38,800 nt of DNA from Tepidimonas aquatica. GTDB lineage: Bacteria; Pseudomonadota; Gammaproteobacteria; Burkholderiales; Burkholderiaceae_C. The translations under genes were made by a program, and so were the position numbers. Positions within the stretch are counted from its first letter, which is position 1. Each line of letters starts with the position of its first letter. The stretch covers positions 1 through 38,800 of the forward strand of contig NZ_VJNA01000024.1 in the NCBI RefSeq assembly GCF_007556585.1, read 5' to 3'. Shown in pieces: positions 7,833-15,646 of the stretch. A model generated the notes under the pieces. That model saw only the letters and a list, made by a program, of their open reading frames with translations, was not told where the DNA came from and did not search any database.

Positions 7833-7838
7833 TACAAT
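7833..7838 (+). promoter_or_regulatory. TACAAT -10 box, 7 nt before the MBL start codon
   Basis: The box is one base from the TATAAT consensus. With a normal -10 to start-site distance, transcription would begin at or within a base or two of the ATG at 7846, giving a leaderless mRNA. Confidence 0.5.
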
Positions 7839-7845
7839 GGGTGCC

Positions 7846-8484
7846 ATGCTGCGCTACGTCACCATCCCCGTCACACCGTTTGCCCAAAACTGCTCGCTCG
7901 TGTGGTGCGACGCCACGCGTGACGCCGCGGTCATCGACCCGGGGGGTGACCTCGACGACGTGCTGACCGAGGCCGAACGTCGGGGCCTGACGCTGCGTGC
8001 CATTTGGCTGACGCACGCGCACATCGACCACGCCGGCGGGGCGGGCGAGCTGGCGCAGCGCCTGGGGGTGCCGATCATCGGCCCGCACCCGGGGGACCAA
8101 TTCTGGATCGACGGCCTGCCGCAGCAGGCGCGCATGTTCGGGTTTGCCCCAGCGCAGCCGTTTGCACCGACGCGCTGGCTGCACGATGGCGACACCGTGC
8201 AGGTGGGCCAGTGCACGCTCCAGGTGCGCCACTGCCCCGGTCACACGCCCGGGCACGTGGTCTTTTACAGCCCCGAGGCCAAGCGTGCGTTCGTGGGCGA
8301 CGTGCTGTTCGCCGGCAGCATCGGCCGCACCGACTTTCCCGGCGGCAACCACCAGCAGCTCATCGACAGCATCACGCAACGCCTGTGGCCGATGGGGGAC
8401 GACACGGTGTTCATCCCCGGCCACGGGCCCGAGAGCACCTTTGGCCACGAGCGTCGCACCAATCCCTTTGTCGGCGGCACCTGA
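7846..8484 (+). CDS. MBL-fold metallohydrolase, GloB-like
   Basis: Small glyoxalase-II/YcbL-type hydrolase of 212 aa (215 from the alternative ATG at 7837, which overlaps the promoter). Metal ligands are visible: THAHIDH, then H in CPGHTPGH, D in FVGDVLFAGSIGRTDFPGG, and H in FIPGHGPES. The GSIGRTDFPGGN loop is typical of the YcbL branch of glyoxalase II-like enzymes, so hydrolysis of a thioester such as S-lactoylglutathione is plausible but not certain. It lacks the longer C-terminal helical domain of classic GloB. It converges on the M48 peptidase gene. Confidence 0.88.
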   Translation: MLRYVTIPVTPFAQNCSLVWCDATRDAAVIDPGGDLDDVLTEAERRGLTLRAIWLTHAHIDHAGGAGELAQRLGVPIIGPHPGDQFWIDGLPQQARMFGFAPAQPFAPTRWLHDGDTVQVGQCTLQVRHCPGHTPGHVVFYSPEAKRAFVGDVLFAGSIGRTDFPGGNHQQLIDSITQRLWPMGDDTVFIPGHGPESTFGHERRTNPFVGGT

Positions 8485-8496
8485 CGCGCGCCCCGG

Positions 8497-8522
8497 TGCG
8501 GGCGCACACCCGCTCGCCCGCA
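8497..8522. terminator. Hairpin between convergent MBL and M48 genes
   Basis: TGCGGGCG (8497-8504) and CGCCCGCA (8515-8522) form a perfect 8-bp stem with a 10-nt loop in the 42-bp convergent gap. No T-tract on either side; possibly a shared bidirectional terminator. Confidence 0.45.
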
Positions 8523-8526
8523 GGCG

Positions 8527-9372
8527 TCAGCCGGCGCGGCGCGCCTGCTCGTACAGCGCCTCGACCTTGGGGATGTTGGCTTGCAGGTCACGGATGCGGC
8601 TGGGGCCGCTGGGGTGGGTGGACAAAAACTCCACCCCGTTGTTGCCGGTGACCTGCGCCATCTTGCGCCACAGCTGCACACTGGCGCGTGGGTCGTAGCC
8701 GCCGCGCGCGCCCAGCTCCAGCCCCACCAGGTCGGCTTCGGTTTCGTCGTCGCGGCTGTATTTGAGGCTGAGCAGCTGCGTGCCAAGGTCAGCAGCCAGC
8801 CGCCCCAGGTCGCCCAGCCCCAGCAGCTGCGCGCCCAGCGACAGGCCCAACCCCGTGGCCTGCGTCTTGGCGATGCGCTCGCGCGCATGCTCACGCAGCG
8901 CGTGCGCCATTTCGTGCCCCATGACCATCGCCGCCTCGTCGTCGCTGAGCTCGAGCTGATCCAAAATGCCGGTGAAAAACGCGATCTTGCCGCCCGGCAT
9001 GCAAAAGGCATTGATCTGCTTGCTGCCGATCAGGTTGACTTCCCAGCGCCATTGGCGCGCGCGCTCGTTCCACGGCAGCGCGTGCGGCACCAGCCGTTGC
9101 GCGATGGCGCGCAGGCGGCGCACCTGGGGGTGGTCGACCGGGGCCAGCGCCCCTTTGGCGCGGGCCTGGGCCAGCAACTGGGCGTACTGCTGCGCGGCGG
9201 CCGCTTCCAACTGGTCCGCCGGCACCAGCGTGCGCAGCTTGGACGGCGGCCCCACGTCCACCTGCGCCAGCGCGGGCGGCCACCACGCCAGCCCCAGGCC
9301 GAGCGTGGCCGCCCCTTGCAAAAAACCCCGCCGCGCCAGCGGGCTGCGTCGCGCCATGCACATCCAGCACAT
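8527..9372 (-). CDS. M48-family metallopeptidase with Tat-type signal
   Basis: Zinc peptidase of the LoiP/BepA-like branch, expected in the periplasm. It has 281 aa. The N-terminus carries a twin-arginine-like signal (ARRGFLQGAA, then a short hydrophobic stretch ending PPALAQ), which implies folded export. The active site is HEMAH at 153-157, with the third ligand in the DDETEADLVGLELGARGGYD block. The C-terminal STHPSGPSRIRDLQ is the usual family ending. The start at 9372 is inferred from a TATGAT -10 box 6 nt upstream (leaderless); ATGs at 9363 and 9357 are alternatives, the latter opening with MARRSPLARRG. Likely role: quality control of envelope or outer-membrane proteins. Confidence 0.9.
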   Translation of the reverse strand: MCWMCMARRSPLARRGFLQGAATLGLGLAWWPPALAQVDVGPPSKLRTLVPADQLEAAAAQQYAQLLAQARAKGALAPVDHPQVRRLRAIAQRLVPHALPWNERARQWRWEVNLIGSKQINAFCMPGGKIAFFTGILDQLELSDDEAAMVMGHEMAHALREHARERIAKTQATGLGLSLGAQLLGLGDLGRLAADLGTQLLSLKYSRDDETEADLVGLELGARGGYDPRASVQLWRKMAQVTGNNGVEFLSTHPSGPSRIRDLQANIPKVEALYEQARRAG

Positions 9373-9378
9373 GCGCAC

Positions 9379-9392
9379 ATCATAGGCACAAT
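9379..9392. promoter_or_regulatory. Back-to-back -10 boxes of the M48 and AmpG-like genes
   Basis: Minus-strand TATGAT (9379-9384) and plus-strand CACAAT (9387-9392) are only two bases apart. RNA polymerase could hardly occupy both at once, so the two genes may compete for initiation. Confidence 0.4.
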
Positions 9393-9466
9393 GGCGGGCG
9401 TGTGCGCGGCCACCCCCGTGGTATGCCGCCGCCCTCTCCTCTTGCGCTGCCTCTGTGTGCCCACCC

Positions 9467-11041
9467 ATGCCCAACGCCCCTGCTGCCCACGCCTCCCCCG
9501 CTGCCGACGGCGCCGCGCCACCGTGGTGGCGCCTGTGGCGCGACTGGCGGCTCGTGGCCATGCTGGCGTTGGGGTTTGCTGCCGGCTTGCCGTTGCTGCT
9601 GATCTTCTCGTCGCTGTCGCTGTGGCTCAGCGAAGCGGGTGTCGAGCGCCGCGCGGTGACGATGTTCAGTTGGGCGGCGTTGGCGTACTCGTTCAAGTTT
9701 GTCTGGGCGCCGTTGGTGGACCGGCTGCCCCTGCCATGGTTGACGCGGCGGCTGGGGCGCCGCCGCGCTTGGTTGTTGCTGGCGCAACTGGGCGTGATCG
9801 GCGCCATCGCGGGCATGGCGGCCACCGATCCGGCCGCGGGTCCGGCGGCGCTGGTGCGCATGGCGCTGCTGGCCACCTTGCTCGGGATCATGGCGGCCAC
9901 GCAGGATATCGTCATCGACGCCTGGCGCATCGAAATCGCGCCGCCCGAGCGGCAAGGGCTGTTGTCGGCGGCGTACATCGCCGGCTACCGGTTGGGCATG
10001 ATCGTCACCGGCGCCGGCGTGCTGGTGCTGGCCGCGGCCTGGGGCTCGGCCAAAGGGGCTTACGCCTACCCCGCGTGGGCGGCGGCCTACGCCGTGGCCG
10101 CGGCGGCCATGCTGGTGGGGGTCGTCACGACGCTGCTGGCGCCAGAGCCGGCGCAGCCCGTGGACGTGCCGCCGCAACCGGCCGCCGAGCACGCGCGGCT
10201 GCTGGCGGTGTTTGCCGCCGCGGTGGCGGTGCTGGTGGCGGCGTTTGCCGGCCTGGGAGCGGTGTACGAAGCGCTGGGGTGGGCGGACGCCACCGCCCTG
10301 CCGGCGCTGCTGCTGGAGGCGCTGCGCCTGGGGGTGGCGCTGGTGGCGGCCTTTGGCGTCGGGGCGCTGCTGGTGCGCGCGGGGCTGGCCAGCCGGGCGG
10401 CGGCGCTGCAGACCTGGGTCGAACCGGTGCAGGCGTTTTTTGCCCGCCACGGGGCGCGCGACGCGTTGCTGCTGCTGGCGCTCATCGGCGTATACCGCAT
10501 CGCCGACATCGTGCTGGGCGTCATCGCCAACGTGTTTTACCAGGACCTGGGCTTTTCCAAGCCCGACATTGCGGCGGCGGTCAAGACGTTTGGCGTCGTC
10601 GTCAGCATCGCGGGGGGCTTCGTTGGCGGGGTGCTGGCCACGCGCTGGGGGGTGCTGCGCACGCTGTGGTGGGGCGCGGTGCTGGCGGCGCTGACCAACC
10701 TGGGGTTCGTGGCGCTGGCGCTGGCCGGGCCGGTGCGCGCCGGCCTGTACGCCGTGGTGGCGGCGGACAACCTGGCCGCCGGGGTGGCCAGCGCGGCCTT
10801 CGTGGCGTTTTTGTCCAGCCTGACGCAGGTGCGCTTCACGGCGGTGCAGTACGCCATTTTCAGCTCGCTGATGACCTTGCTGCCCAAGGCACTGGGCGGC
10901 TACGCCGGCGCGATGGTGGATGCCTTGGGGTACCCGGGCTTTTTTGTGTTGACGACGCTGCTGGGCGTGCCGGTGCTGGCGCTGGTGGCGCTGGTGCGCC
11001 GCCGTTGGGGCGCGGCGGTGGCCGACGCCTCCCCCAAATAG
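9467..11041 (+). CDS. AmpG-like MFS permease (muropeptide importer)
   Basis: Polytopic inner-membrane transporter of 524 aa with about 12-14 predicted helices. Two features point to the AmpG family, which imports anhydro-muropeptides for peptidoglycan recycling: the first helix LGFAAGLPLLLIFSSLSLWL and the helix-4 motif ATQDIVIDAWRIE. Cytoplasmic RRLGRRRAW fits the MFS loop 2-3. The ATG at 9467 is the first in frame that gives a short polar N-terminus before helix 1; no clear ribosome site is seen. Without substrate data, a related solute permease cannot be excluded. Expressed divergently from the M48 peptidase. Confidence 0.78.
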   Translation: MPNAPAAHASPAADGAAPPWWRLWRDWRLVAMLALGFAAGLPLLLIFSSLSLWLSEAGVERRAVTMFSWAALAYSFKFVWAPLVDRLPLPWLTRRLGRRRAWLLLAQLGVIGAIAGMAATDPAAGPAALVRMALLATLLGIMAATQDIVIDAWRIEIAPPERQGLLSAAYIAGYRLGMIVTGAGVLVLAAAWGSAKGAYAYPAWAAAYAVAAAAMLVGVVTTLLAPEPAQPVDVPPQPAAEHARLLAVFAAAVAVLVAAFAGLGAVYEALGWADATALPALLLEALRLGVALVAAFGVGALLVRAGLASRAAALQTWVEPVQAFFARHGARDALLLLALIGVYRIADIVLGVIANVFYQDLGFSKPDIAAAVKTFGVVVSIAGGFVGGVLATRWGVLRTLWWGAVLAALTNLGFVALALAGPVRAGLYAVVAADNLAAGVASAAFVAFLSSLTQVRFTAVQYAIFSSLMTLLPKALGGYAGAMVDALGYPGFFVLTTLLGVPVLALVALVRRRWGAAVADASPK

Positions 11042-11065
11042 GGGATGGGCAGCCCCCCCCCCGAA

Positions 11066-11231
11066 AACGATCAAAATAACACCTGAGCGCTGTCACACGC
11101 ACCCACCCCTCGATCCTGCCGTGCGGCAGATCGAGGGTGTTGTTGGGGCGGGCGCAGCGGCACCGATCCCAACGACGTCCTGATGGACTTGGGGCCGCCA
11201 CGGACCAACCCCGTAGCGGCCCTCTTTTTTT
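11066..11231 (+). ncRNA. Candidate small RNA ending in a strong intrinsic terminator
   Basis: The 225-bp gap after the AmpG-like gene holds two structured elements in a row. A long hairpin at about 11104-11139 has the stem arms TCGATC/GATCGA and TGCCG/CGGCA closing on a GTGC loop. After it comes a canonical terminator at 11192-11231. An AT-rich patch at 11066-11080 (TCAAAATAAC) could be a -10. No open frame with a ribosome site fills the gap. The element could equally be a long 3' untranslated region of the AmpG-like gene. No known sRNA family was recognised. Confidence 0.35.
11192..11231 (+). terminator. Strong Rho-independent terminator
   Basis: Stem GGGCCGC/GCGGCCC (11192-11198 with 11216-11222), continued inside by ACGG/CCGT across one mismatch, with a 7-nt loop, followed by TC and seven Ts (11225-11231). 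It is the clearest T-tract terminator in the window and acts in the plus direction, 150 nt after the AmpG-like stop. Confidence 0.85.
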
Positions 11232-11266
11232 GGGGCCGTGGCCCCTGGGGTGGGCGCGACGGCGTC

Positions 11267-11713
11267 TCAGTGGCCAGCGGCGGGGGCGCTGGCAGGTTTG
11301 GGCACCGGGCGCGGGCGGCCCTGCTCGTCGATGGCAACGTAGGTCAGTGTGGCCTCGGTCACCTTCACGCATTGGTACTGCGGGCGCTGGCGTTCGGCCC
11401 ACACCTCGACCTTGACGGTGACCGAGGTGTGGCCGATGCGCTCGACGTCGGCGTAGAAACTCAGCAGGTCCCCGACCTTGACCGGCTGCTTGAAGACGAA
11501 TTGGTTGACCGCCACGGTGGCGAAGCGCCCGCCCATGAAGCGTGCCGGCAGCACCGAGCCGGCCAGATCCACCTGCGCCATGACCCAGCCGCCAAAAATG
11601 TCGCCGTTGGCGTTGACGTCGGCGGGCATGGGGATGACGCGCAGCACCAATTCTTTGTCGGTGGGCAAGCCGGGCGACGGCGTGCCCGGCGGTACGATGC
11701 GGTTTGTGTCCAT
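11267..11713 (-). CDS. Hotdog-fold acyl-CoA thioesterase
   Basis: YciA/BACH-type thioesterase of 148 aa that hydrolyses acyl-CoA to free acid and CoA. The family block is intact: NANGDIFGGWVMAQVDLAG with its catalytic Asp and Gly-Gly-Trp, then VNQFVFKQPVKVGDLLSFYADVERIGHTSVTVKVEVWAE. The ATG at 11713 follows a GACAAT -10 box by 7 nt, so the message is predicted leaderless. It diverges from the ABC exporter with only 20 bp between start codons. Chain-length preference cannot be read here. Confidence 0.92.
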   Translation of the reverse strand: MDTNRIVPPGTPSPGLPTDKELVLRVIPMPADVNANGDIFGGWVMAQVDLAGSVLPARFMGGRFATVAVNQFVFKQPVKVGDLLSFYADVERIGHTSVTVKVEVWAERQRPQYQCVKVTEATLTYVAIDEQGRPRPVPKPASAPAAGH

Positions 11714-11720
11714 ACCCCGA

Positions 11721-11726
11721 ATTGTC
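11721..11726 (-). promoter_or_regulatory. GACAAT -10 box of the thioesterase gene
   Basis: It lies 7 nt from the thioesterase ATG and inside the 20-bp gap to the ABC exporter gene. Its -35 would therefore fall inside the exporter coding sequence. Confidence 0.5.
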
Positions 11727-11733
11727 CTGCACC

Positions 11734-13602
11734 ATGCGTGAACGTGCGCTGCCGGCGCGTGCCTTGCCGGCCCCACCGGGCCCCCCACCCACGCCGGGCG
11801 AAGACGCCCGCACCCTGCGCCGCCTGTGGCCATACCTGTGGCGGTGGCGCTGGCGCGTGGGTGTGGCGCTGGCGCTGATGGTGGGGGCCAAGGCGGCCAC
11901 GGTGGGCGTGCCGTTGCTGCTGAAGGCGCTGGTGGACGCGCTCAACCCCCTGCCAGGCCTGGGCACGCAGGGCAGCACGCTGGTGCTGGTGCCGCTGGGG
12001 CTGGTGCTGGCCTACGGTGCGTTGCGCTGGTGCGCATCGTTGCTGAGCGAGCTGCGCGAGGTGGTGATGCTGCGCGCCACCGAAGGCGCCACGCGCGCCA
12101 TCGCGCTGCAGGTGTTTGAACATCTGCACGCGCTGAGCCTGCGCTTTCACCTGGAGCGCCACACGGGGGCGCTGTCGCGCGACATCGAGCGCGGCACGCG
12201 CGCCGTGCAGTCGCTGGTGTCGTACGCGCTGTACAGCGTCGTGCCGACGCTGATCGAGGTGGGGCTGGTGCTGGCGGTGCTGGCCTTCAAGTTCGACCTC
12301 GGCTACGTCGTCATCACGTTGACGGCGCTGGTGCTGTACGTGGTGTGGACGGTGCGCATCACCCAGTGGCGCACCGGCATCCGGCGCGAAATGAACGAGC
12401 TCGAGTCGGCCAGCAGCGCGCGCGCCATCGACGCTTTGCTGAACTACGAAACGGTCAAATATTTCAACAACGAGGCGTGGGAAACGCGCCGCTACGACGA
12501 GAGCCTGCAGCGGCTGCGCCGCGCGCGCGTGCGCACGCAGGCGTCGCTGTCGCTGCTCAACGCCGGGCAGCAGCTGATCATCGCGCTGGCGCTGGTGGCG
12601 ATGCTGTGGCGCGCCACGCAAGGCGTGCTCGACGGCCGCATGACGCTGGGCGACCTGGTCATGATCAACGCCTTCATGATCCAGCTGTACCTGCCGCTCA
12701 ATTTTTTGGGCGTGCTGTACCGCGAAATCCGCCAAAGCCTGACCGACCTTGGGCGCATGTTCGCCCTGCTGGACCGCACGCCGGAGGTGACCGACGCGGC
12801 CGACGCGCGCGAGCTGCGGCTGACGCGCGCGCCCGAGGTGCGCTTCGAGGGCGTGCACTTCGGCTACGAGCGCGCGCGGCCCATTTTGCACGGCGTGGAC
12901 TTGGTTATCCCGGCGGGCCGCACGGTGGCGGTGGTGGGCCCCTCCGGCGCGGGCAAGTCCACGCTGGCGCGGCTGCTGTTTCGCTTCTTTGACGTCGGCC
13001 TGCCCGGCGACGATGCAGCGGCCCGCGCCGCTGCCGGGCGCATCACCATCGACGGGCACGATATCCGCACGCTGACGCAGGCCAGCCTGCGTCGCGCGAT
13101 CGGCATCGTGCCGCAGGACACCGTGCTGTTCAACGACACCATCGAGGTCAACATCCGCTACGGGCGCCCCGAAGCCAGCTTCGACGAGGTGCGCGAGACC
13201 GCGCGGGCGGCGCACATCCTGGACTTCATCGAAAGCCTGCCGCAAGGCTGGCAGACCGTGGTCGGCGAGCGCGGCCTCAAGCTGTCCGGCGGCGAAAAGC
13301 AGCGGGTGGCCATTGCGCGCACGTTGCTGAAAAACCCGCCGATCCTGGTGCTGGACGAAGCCACGTCGGCGCTGGATTCGGCCAACGAGCGCGCCATCCA
13401 GACCGAGCTGCGCCGCCTGGCGGCGCAGCGCACGACGCTGGTGATCGCGCACCGCCTGTCCACCATCGTCGATGCGCACGAAATCGTCGTGCTCGACGGC
13501 GGGCGCGTGGTGGAGCGCGGCACGCACGCCGCGCTACTGGCCGCCGGCGGCCACTACGCACGCCTGTGGGCGCTGCAGCAAAGCACGCCCACCAGCCACT
13601 GA
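11734..13602 (+). CDS. Atm1/HMT-type ABC exporter (fused membrane and ATPase domains)
   Basis: Half-transporter of 622 aa that works as a homodimer in the inner membrane. The N-terminal six-helix exporter domain covers about residues 30-330 and contains ALLNYETVKYFNNEAWE, characteristic of the Atm1/ABCB7 heavy-metal-tolerance subfamily. The ATPase domain covers about 365-600: Walker A GPSGAGKS at 402-409, signature LSGGEKQ at 517-523, Walker B ILVLDEATSALD, and switch His in VIAHRLST. Atm1-type bacterial proteins export glutathione conjugates or metal-glutathione complexes; that substrate is inferred by family only. ATG 11734 has no strong ribosome site. Confidence 0.9.
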   Translation: MRERALPARALPAPPGPPPTPGEDARTLRRLWPYLWRWRWRVGVALALMVGAKAATVGVPLLLKALVDALNPLPGLGTQGSTLVLVPLGLVLAYGALRWCASLLSELREVVMLRATEGATRAIALQVFEHLHALSLRFHLERHTGALSRDIERGTRAVQSLVSYALYSVVPTLIEVGLVLAVLAFKFDLGYVVITLTALVLYVVWTVRITQWRTGIRREMNELESASSARAIDALLNYETVKYFNNEAWETRRYDESLQRLRRARVRTQASLSLLNAGQQLIIALALVAMLWRATQGVLDGRMTLGDLVMINAFMIQLYLPLNFLGVLYREIRQSLTDLGRMFALLDRTPEVTDAADARELRLTRAPEVRFEGVHFGYERARPILHGVDLVIPAGRTVAVVGPSGAGKSTLARLLFRFFDVGLPGDDAAARAAAGRITIDGHDIRTLTQASLRRAIGIVPQDTVLFNDTIEVNIRYGRPEASFDEVRETARAAHILDFIESLPQGWQTVVGERGLKLSGGEKQRVAIARTLLKNPPILVLDEATSALDSANERAIQTELRRLAAQRTTLVIAHRLSTIVDAHEIVVLDGGRVVERGTHAALLAAGGHYARLWALQQSTPTSH

Positions 13603-13638
13603 AGGCCGCGCCGCTGTTGTGAACCGAAAGCGCATCGT

Positions 13639-14580
13639 ATGGAAACCAAGTGGTTGGAAGATTTCGTGGCGCTGGCGCAAACCGGCAGCTTCAGCCGGGC
13701 GGCGCAGCTGCGCCACGTCACGCAGCCGGCGTTTTCGCGCCGCATCCAGGCGCTGGAAGCCTGGGCCGGGGTGGACCTGGTGGACCGCAGCTCCTACCCC
13801 ACGCGGCTGACCGAAGCCGGCCGCACGCTGCACGCGCAGGCGCTGGAGATGCTGCAGCAACTGCACACCACGCGCGCGCTGCTGCGCCAGCACAGCGCCG
13901 TGGCCAAGGACACGGTGGCGTTTGCCGTACCGCACACGCTGGCGTTTACGTTTTTTCCGGCCTGGCTGGCGCGGCTGCGCCCGCACCTGGGCATGGTCAA
14001 GACGCAGCTGGTGGCGCTCAACGTGCACGACGCGGTGTTGCGCTTCACCGAGGGTGGGTGCGACCTGCTGCTGGCGTACCACCACGTGTCGCAGCCGCTG
14101 GAGCTTGACCCGCAGCGCTACGACATGCTGACGCTGGGGCGGGAAGTGGTGGCGCCGTTTGCCCGCCCAGGGCCCGACGGCCAACCGCTGGCGCGCCTGC
14201 CCGGGACAGCGCGCTCGCCGGTGCCGTACCTGGCCTACGCGCCGGGCGCGTACCTGGCGCGGGTGGTGGACTGGGTGCTGCGCCAAGCAGGCCAACCCGT
14301 GCACCTGGAGCGGATCTACGAAACCGACATGGCCGAAAGCCTCAAGGCCATGGCCATCGAAGGGCATGGCGTGGCCTTTTTGCCCACCAGCGCCGTGCAG
14401 CCCGCGCTGGCCGATGGCCGGCTCGTCAGCGCCGCGGGTGACGAGGCGGCGCGCTGGTGCGGCGAGCTTGACATCCGGCTGTACCGCCCGCGCGGCGACC
14501 GCCTCAAGCCGGCTGCGCAGCGCCTGTGGGACGACGTGTACCGTTTGCACCACGGCACAACCCCGCGGGGGCAGGGTTGA
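13639..14580 (+). CDS. LysR-family regulator, HypT-like
   Basis: Transcription factor of 313 aa. The N-terminal winged helix (METKWLEDFVALAQTGSFSRAA, then VTQPAFSRRIQALEAWAGVDLVDRSS) is followed by a LysR substrate-binding domain. The ETKWL-DF opening and the QPAFSRRI block resemble HypT (YjiE), the hypochlorite-responsive LysR of E. coli, by memory of that sequence. It lies 36 nt after the ABC exporter gene on the same strand and 73 nt before gltI. Control of the glutamate importer or of an oxidant response are both possible; neither is shown. Confidence 0.88.
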   Translation: METKWLEDFVALAQTGSFSRAAQLRHVTQPAFSRRIQALEAWAGVDLVDRSSYPTRLTEAGRTLHAQALEMLQQLHTTRALLRQHSAVAKDTVAFAVPHTLAFTFFPAWLARLRPHLGMVKTQLVALNVHDAVLRFTEGGCDLLLAYHHVSQPLELDPQRYDMLTLGREVVAPFARPGPDGQPLARLPGTARSPVPYLAYAPGAYLARVVDWVLRQAGQPVHLERIYETDMAESLKAMAIEGHGVAFLPTSAVQPALADGRLVSAAGDEAARWCGELDIRLYRPRGDRLKPAAQRLWDDVYRLHHGTTPRGQG

Positions 14581-14584
14581 TACG

Positions 14585-14614
14585 CTGACCCGGCGCGTGC
14601 GAAAACGGTAAGAT
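14585..14614 (+). promoter_or_regulatory. Probable gltI promoter
   Basis: CTGACC (14585-14590) and TAAGAT (14609-14614) are separated by 18 nt, about 40 nt before the gltI ATG. The leader ends in AAAGGA 8 nt before the start. Confidence 0.5.
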
Positions 14615-14653
14615 GCGCACACTTTCGCTCTCAACCCGAGAAAGGATCGCAGC

Positions 14654-15556
14654 ATGAAACGTACCTTGCTTGCGCTGGCCCTGACGGCAGCCGCGGCCAC
14701 CACCGCCCACGCCCAGGCCAACGACACCCTGGCCAAGATCAAGTCCACCGGCGCGGTCACCATGGGTGTGCGTGAATCGTCGGGCGTGCTGTCGTACACG
14801 CTGGGCGACGGTCGCTACACCGGCTACCACGTCGAAATCTGCCAGCGCGTGTTGGCCGACATCCAAAAGCAGCTGGGCCTGGCCAAGCTGGACATCAAGT
14901 ACCAGCCGGTGACGTCGCAAAACCGCATCCCGCTGGTGCAAAACGGCACCGTGGACATCGAGTGCGGCTCCACCACCAACAACACCGCGCGCCAGCGTGA
15001 CGTGGCGTTTGCCGTGACCACCTTCATCGAGGAAGTGCGCATCGCGGTCAAGGCCAACTCGGGCATCCAGTCGATCAAGGACCTCAACGGCAAGACGGTG
15101 GCCACCACCACCGGCACCACCTCGGTGCAAACGCTGCGCAAGCACGAGCGCGCCGCCGGCGTGGACTTCAAGGAGGTTTACGGCAAGGACCACGCCGACA
15201 GCTTCCTGCTGCTGGAGTCGGGCCGGGCGGACGCGTTTGTGATGGACGGCTCGCTGCTGGCAGGCCTGATCGCGCGCGCCAAGAACCCGGCCGACTTCAA
15301 GATCGTGGGCGAGGTGCTCAGCGTCGAGCCGATCGCCATCATGTTGCGCAAGGACGACCCGGCGTTCAAGAAGGCCGTGGACGACTCCATCATCGCGATG
15401 ATGAAGTCCGGCGAGATCGCCAAGATCTACGACAAGTGGTTCATGCAGCCCACCCCGCCCAACGGCGTGCGCATGAACATGCCGATGAGCGAGGCGCTCA
15501 AGGCCGCCATCGCCAACCCGAACGACCGCCCGATGGAGGCGTACCAGACCAAGTGA
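14654..15556 (+). CDS. gltI: Glutamate/aspartate ABC transporter, periplasmic binding protein
   Basis: Captures glutamate and aspartate in the periplasm and delivers them to GltJK. The 300-aa precursor begins with a signal peptide (MKRTLLALALTAAAATTAHA, cleavage before QAND). The mature family-3 solute-binding fold is complete: KSTGAVTMGVRESSGVLSY, GYHVEICQRVLADIQKQL, ECGSTTNNTARQRDVAF, GTTSVQTLRKHER, and AFVMDGSLLAGL. Start choice is firm because of the signal peptide and the AAAGGA ribosome site. It is the first gene of gltIJKL and is separated from gltJ by a hairpin-T-tract structure that probably makes binding protein more abundant than the membrane parts. Confidence 0.93.
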   Translation: MKRTLLALALTAAAATTAHAQANDTLAKIKSTGAVTMGVRESSGVLSYTLGDGRYTGYHVEICQRVLADIQKQLGLAKLDIKYQPVTSQNRIPLVQNGTVDIECGSTTNNTARQRDVAFAVTTFIEEVRIAVKANSGIQSIKDLNGKTVATTTGTTSVQTLRKHERAAGVDFKEVYGKDHADSFLLLESGRADAFVMDGSLLAGLIARAKNPADFKIVGEVLSVEPIAIMLRKDDPAFKKAVDDSIIAMMKSGEIAKIYDKWFMQPTPPNGVRMNMPMSEALKAAIANPNDRPMEAYQTK

Positions 15557-15585
15557 CGGTCTGACGCCCGCGTCGCGCATGCCCC

Positions 15586-15623
15586 CCCCGAGCGCCGCCC
15601 GCGGCGCGTCGGGGTCTTTTGTT
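15586..15623 (+). terminator. Intrinsic terminator/attenuator between gltI and gltJ
   Basis: CCCCGA and CGCCGC pair with GCGGCG and TCGGGG (15586-15614), followed by TCTTTTGTTT. It probably stops part of the transcripts after gltI, as is common in binding-protein-dependent importer operons. Confidence 0.75.
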
Positions 15624-15646
15624 TGGTCACCTCGGAGTGTCTACAC

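Noticed and set aside
9373-9978. Upstream extension of the M48 peptidase frame by about 200 codons
   Set aside because: It runs antisense to the AmpG-like gene. The Tat-type signal fixes the N-terminus near 9357-9372.
14581-14653. Riboswitch before gltI
   Set aside because: Only a 73-bp gap with an ordinary promoter and ribosome site; no structured aptamer is visible.
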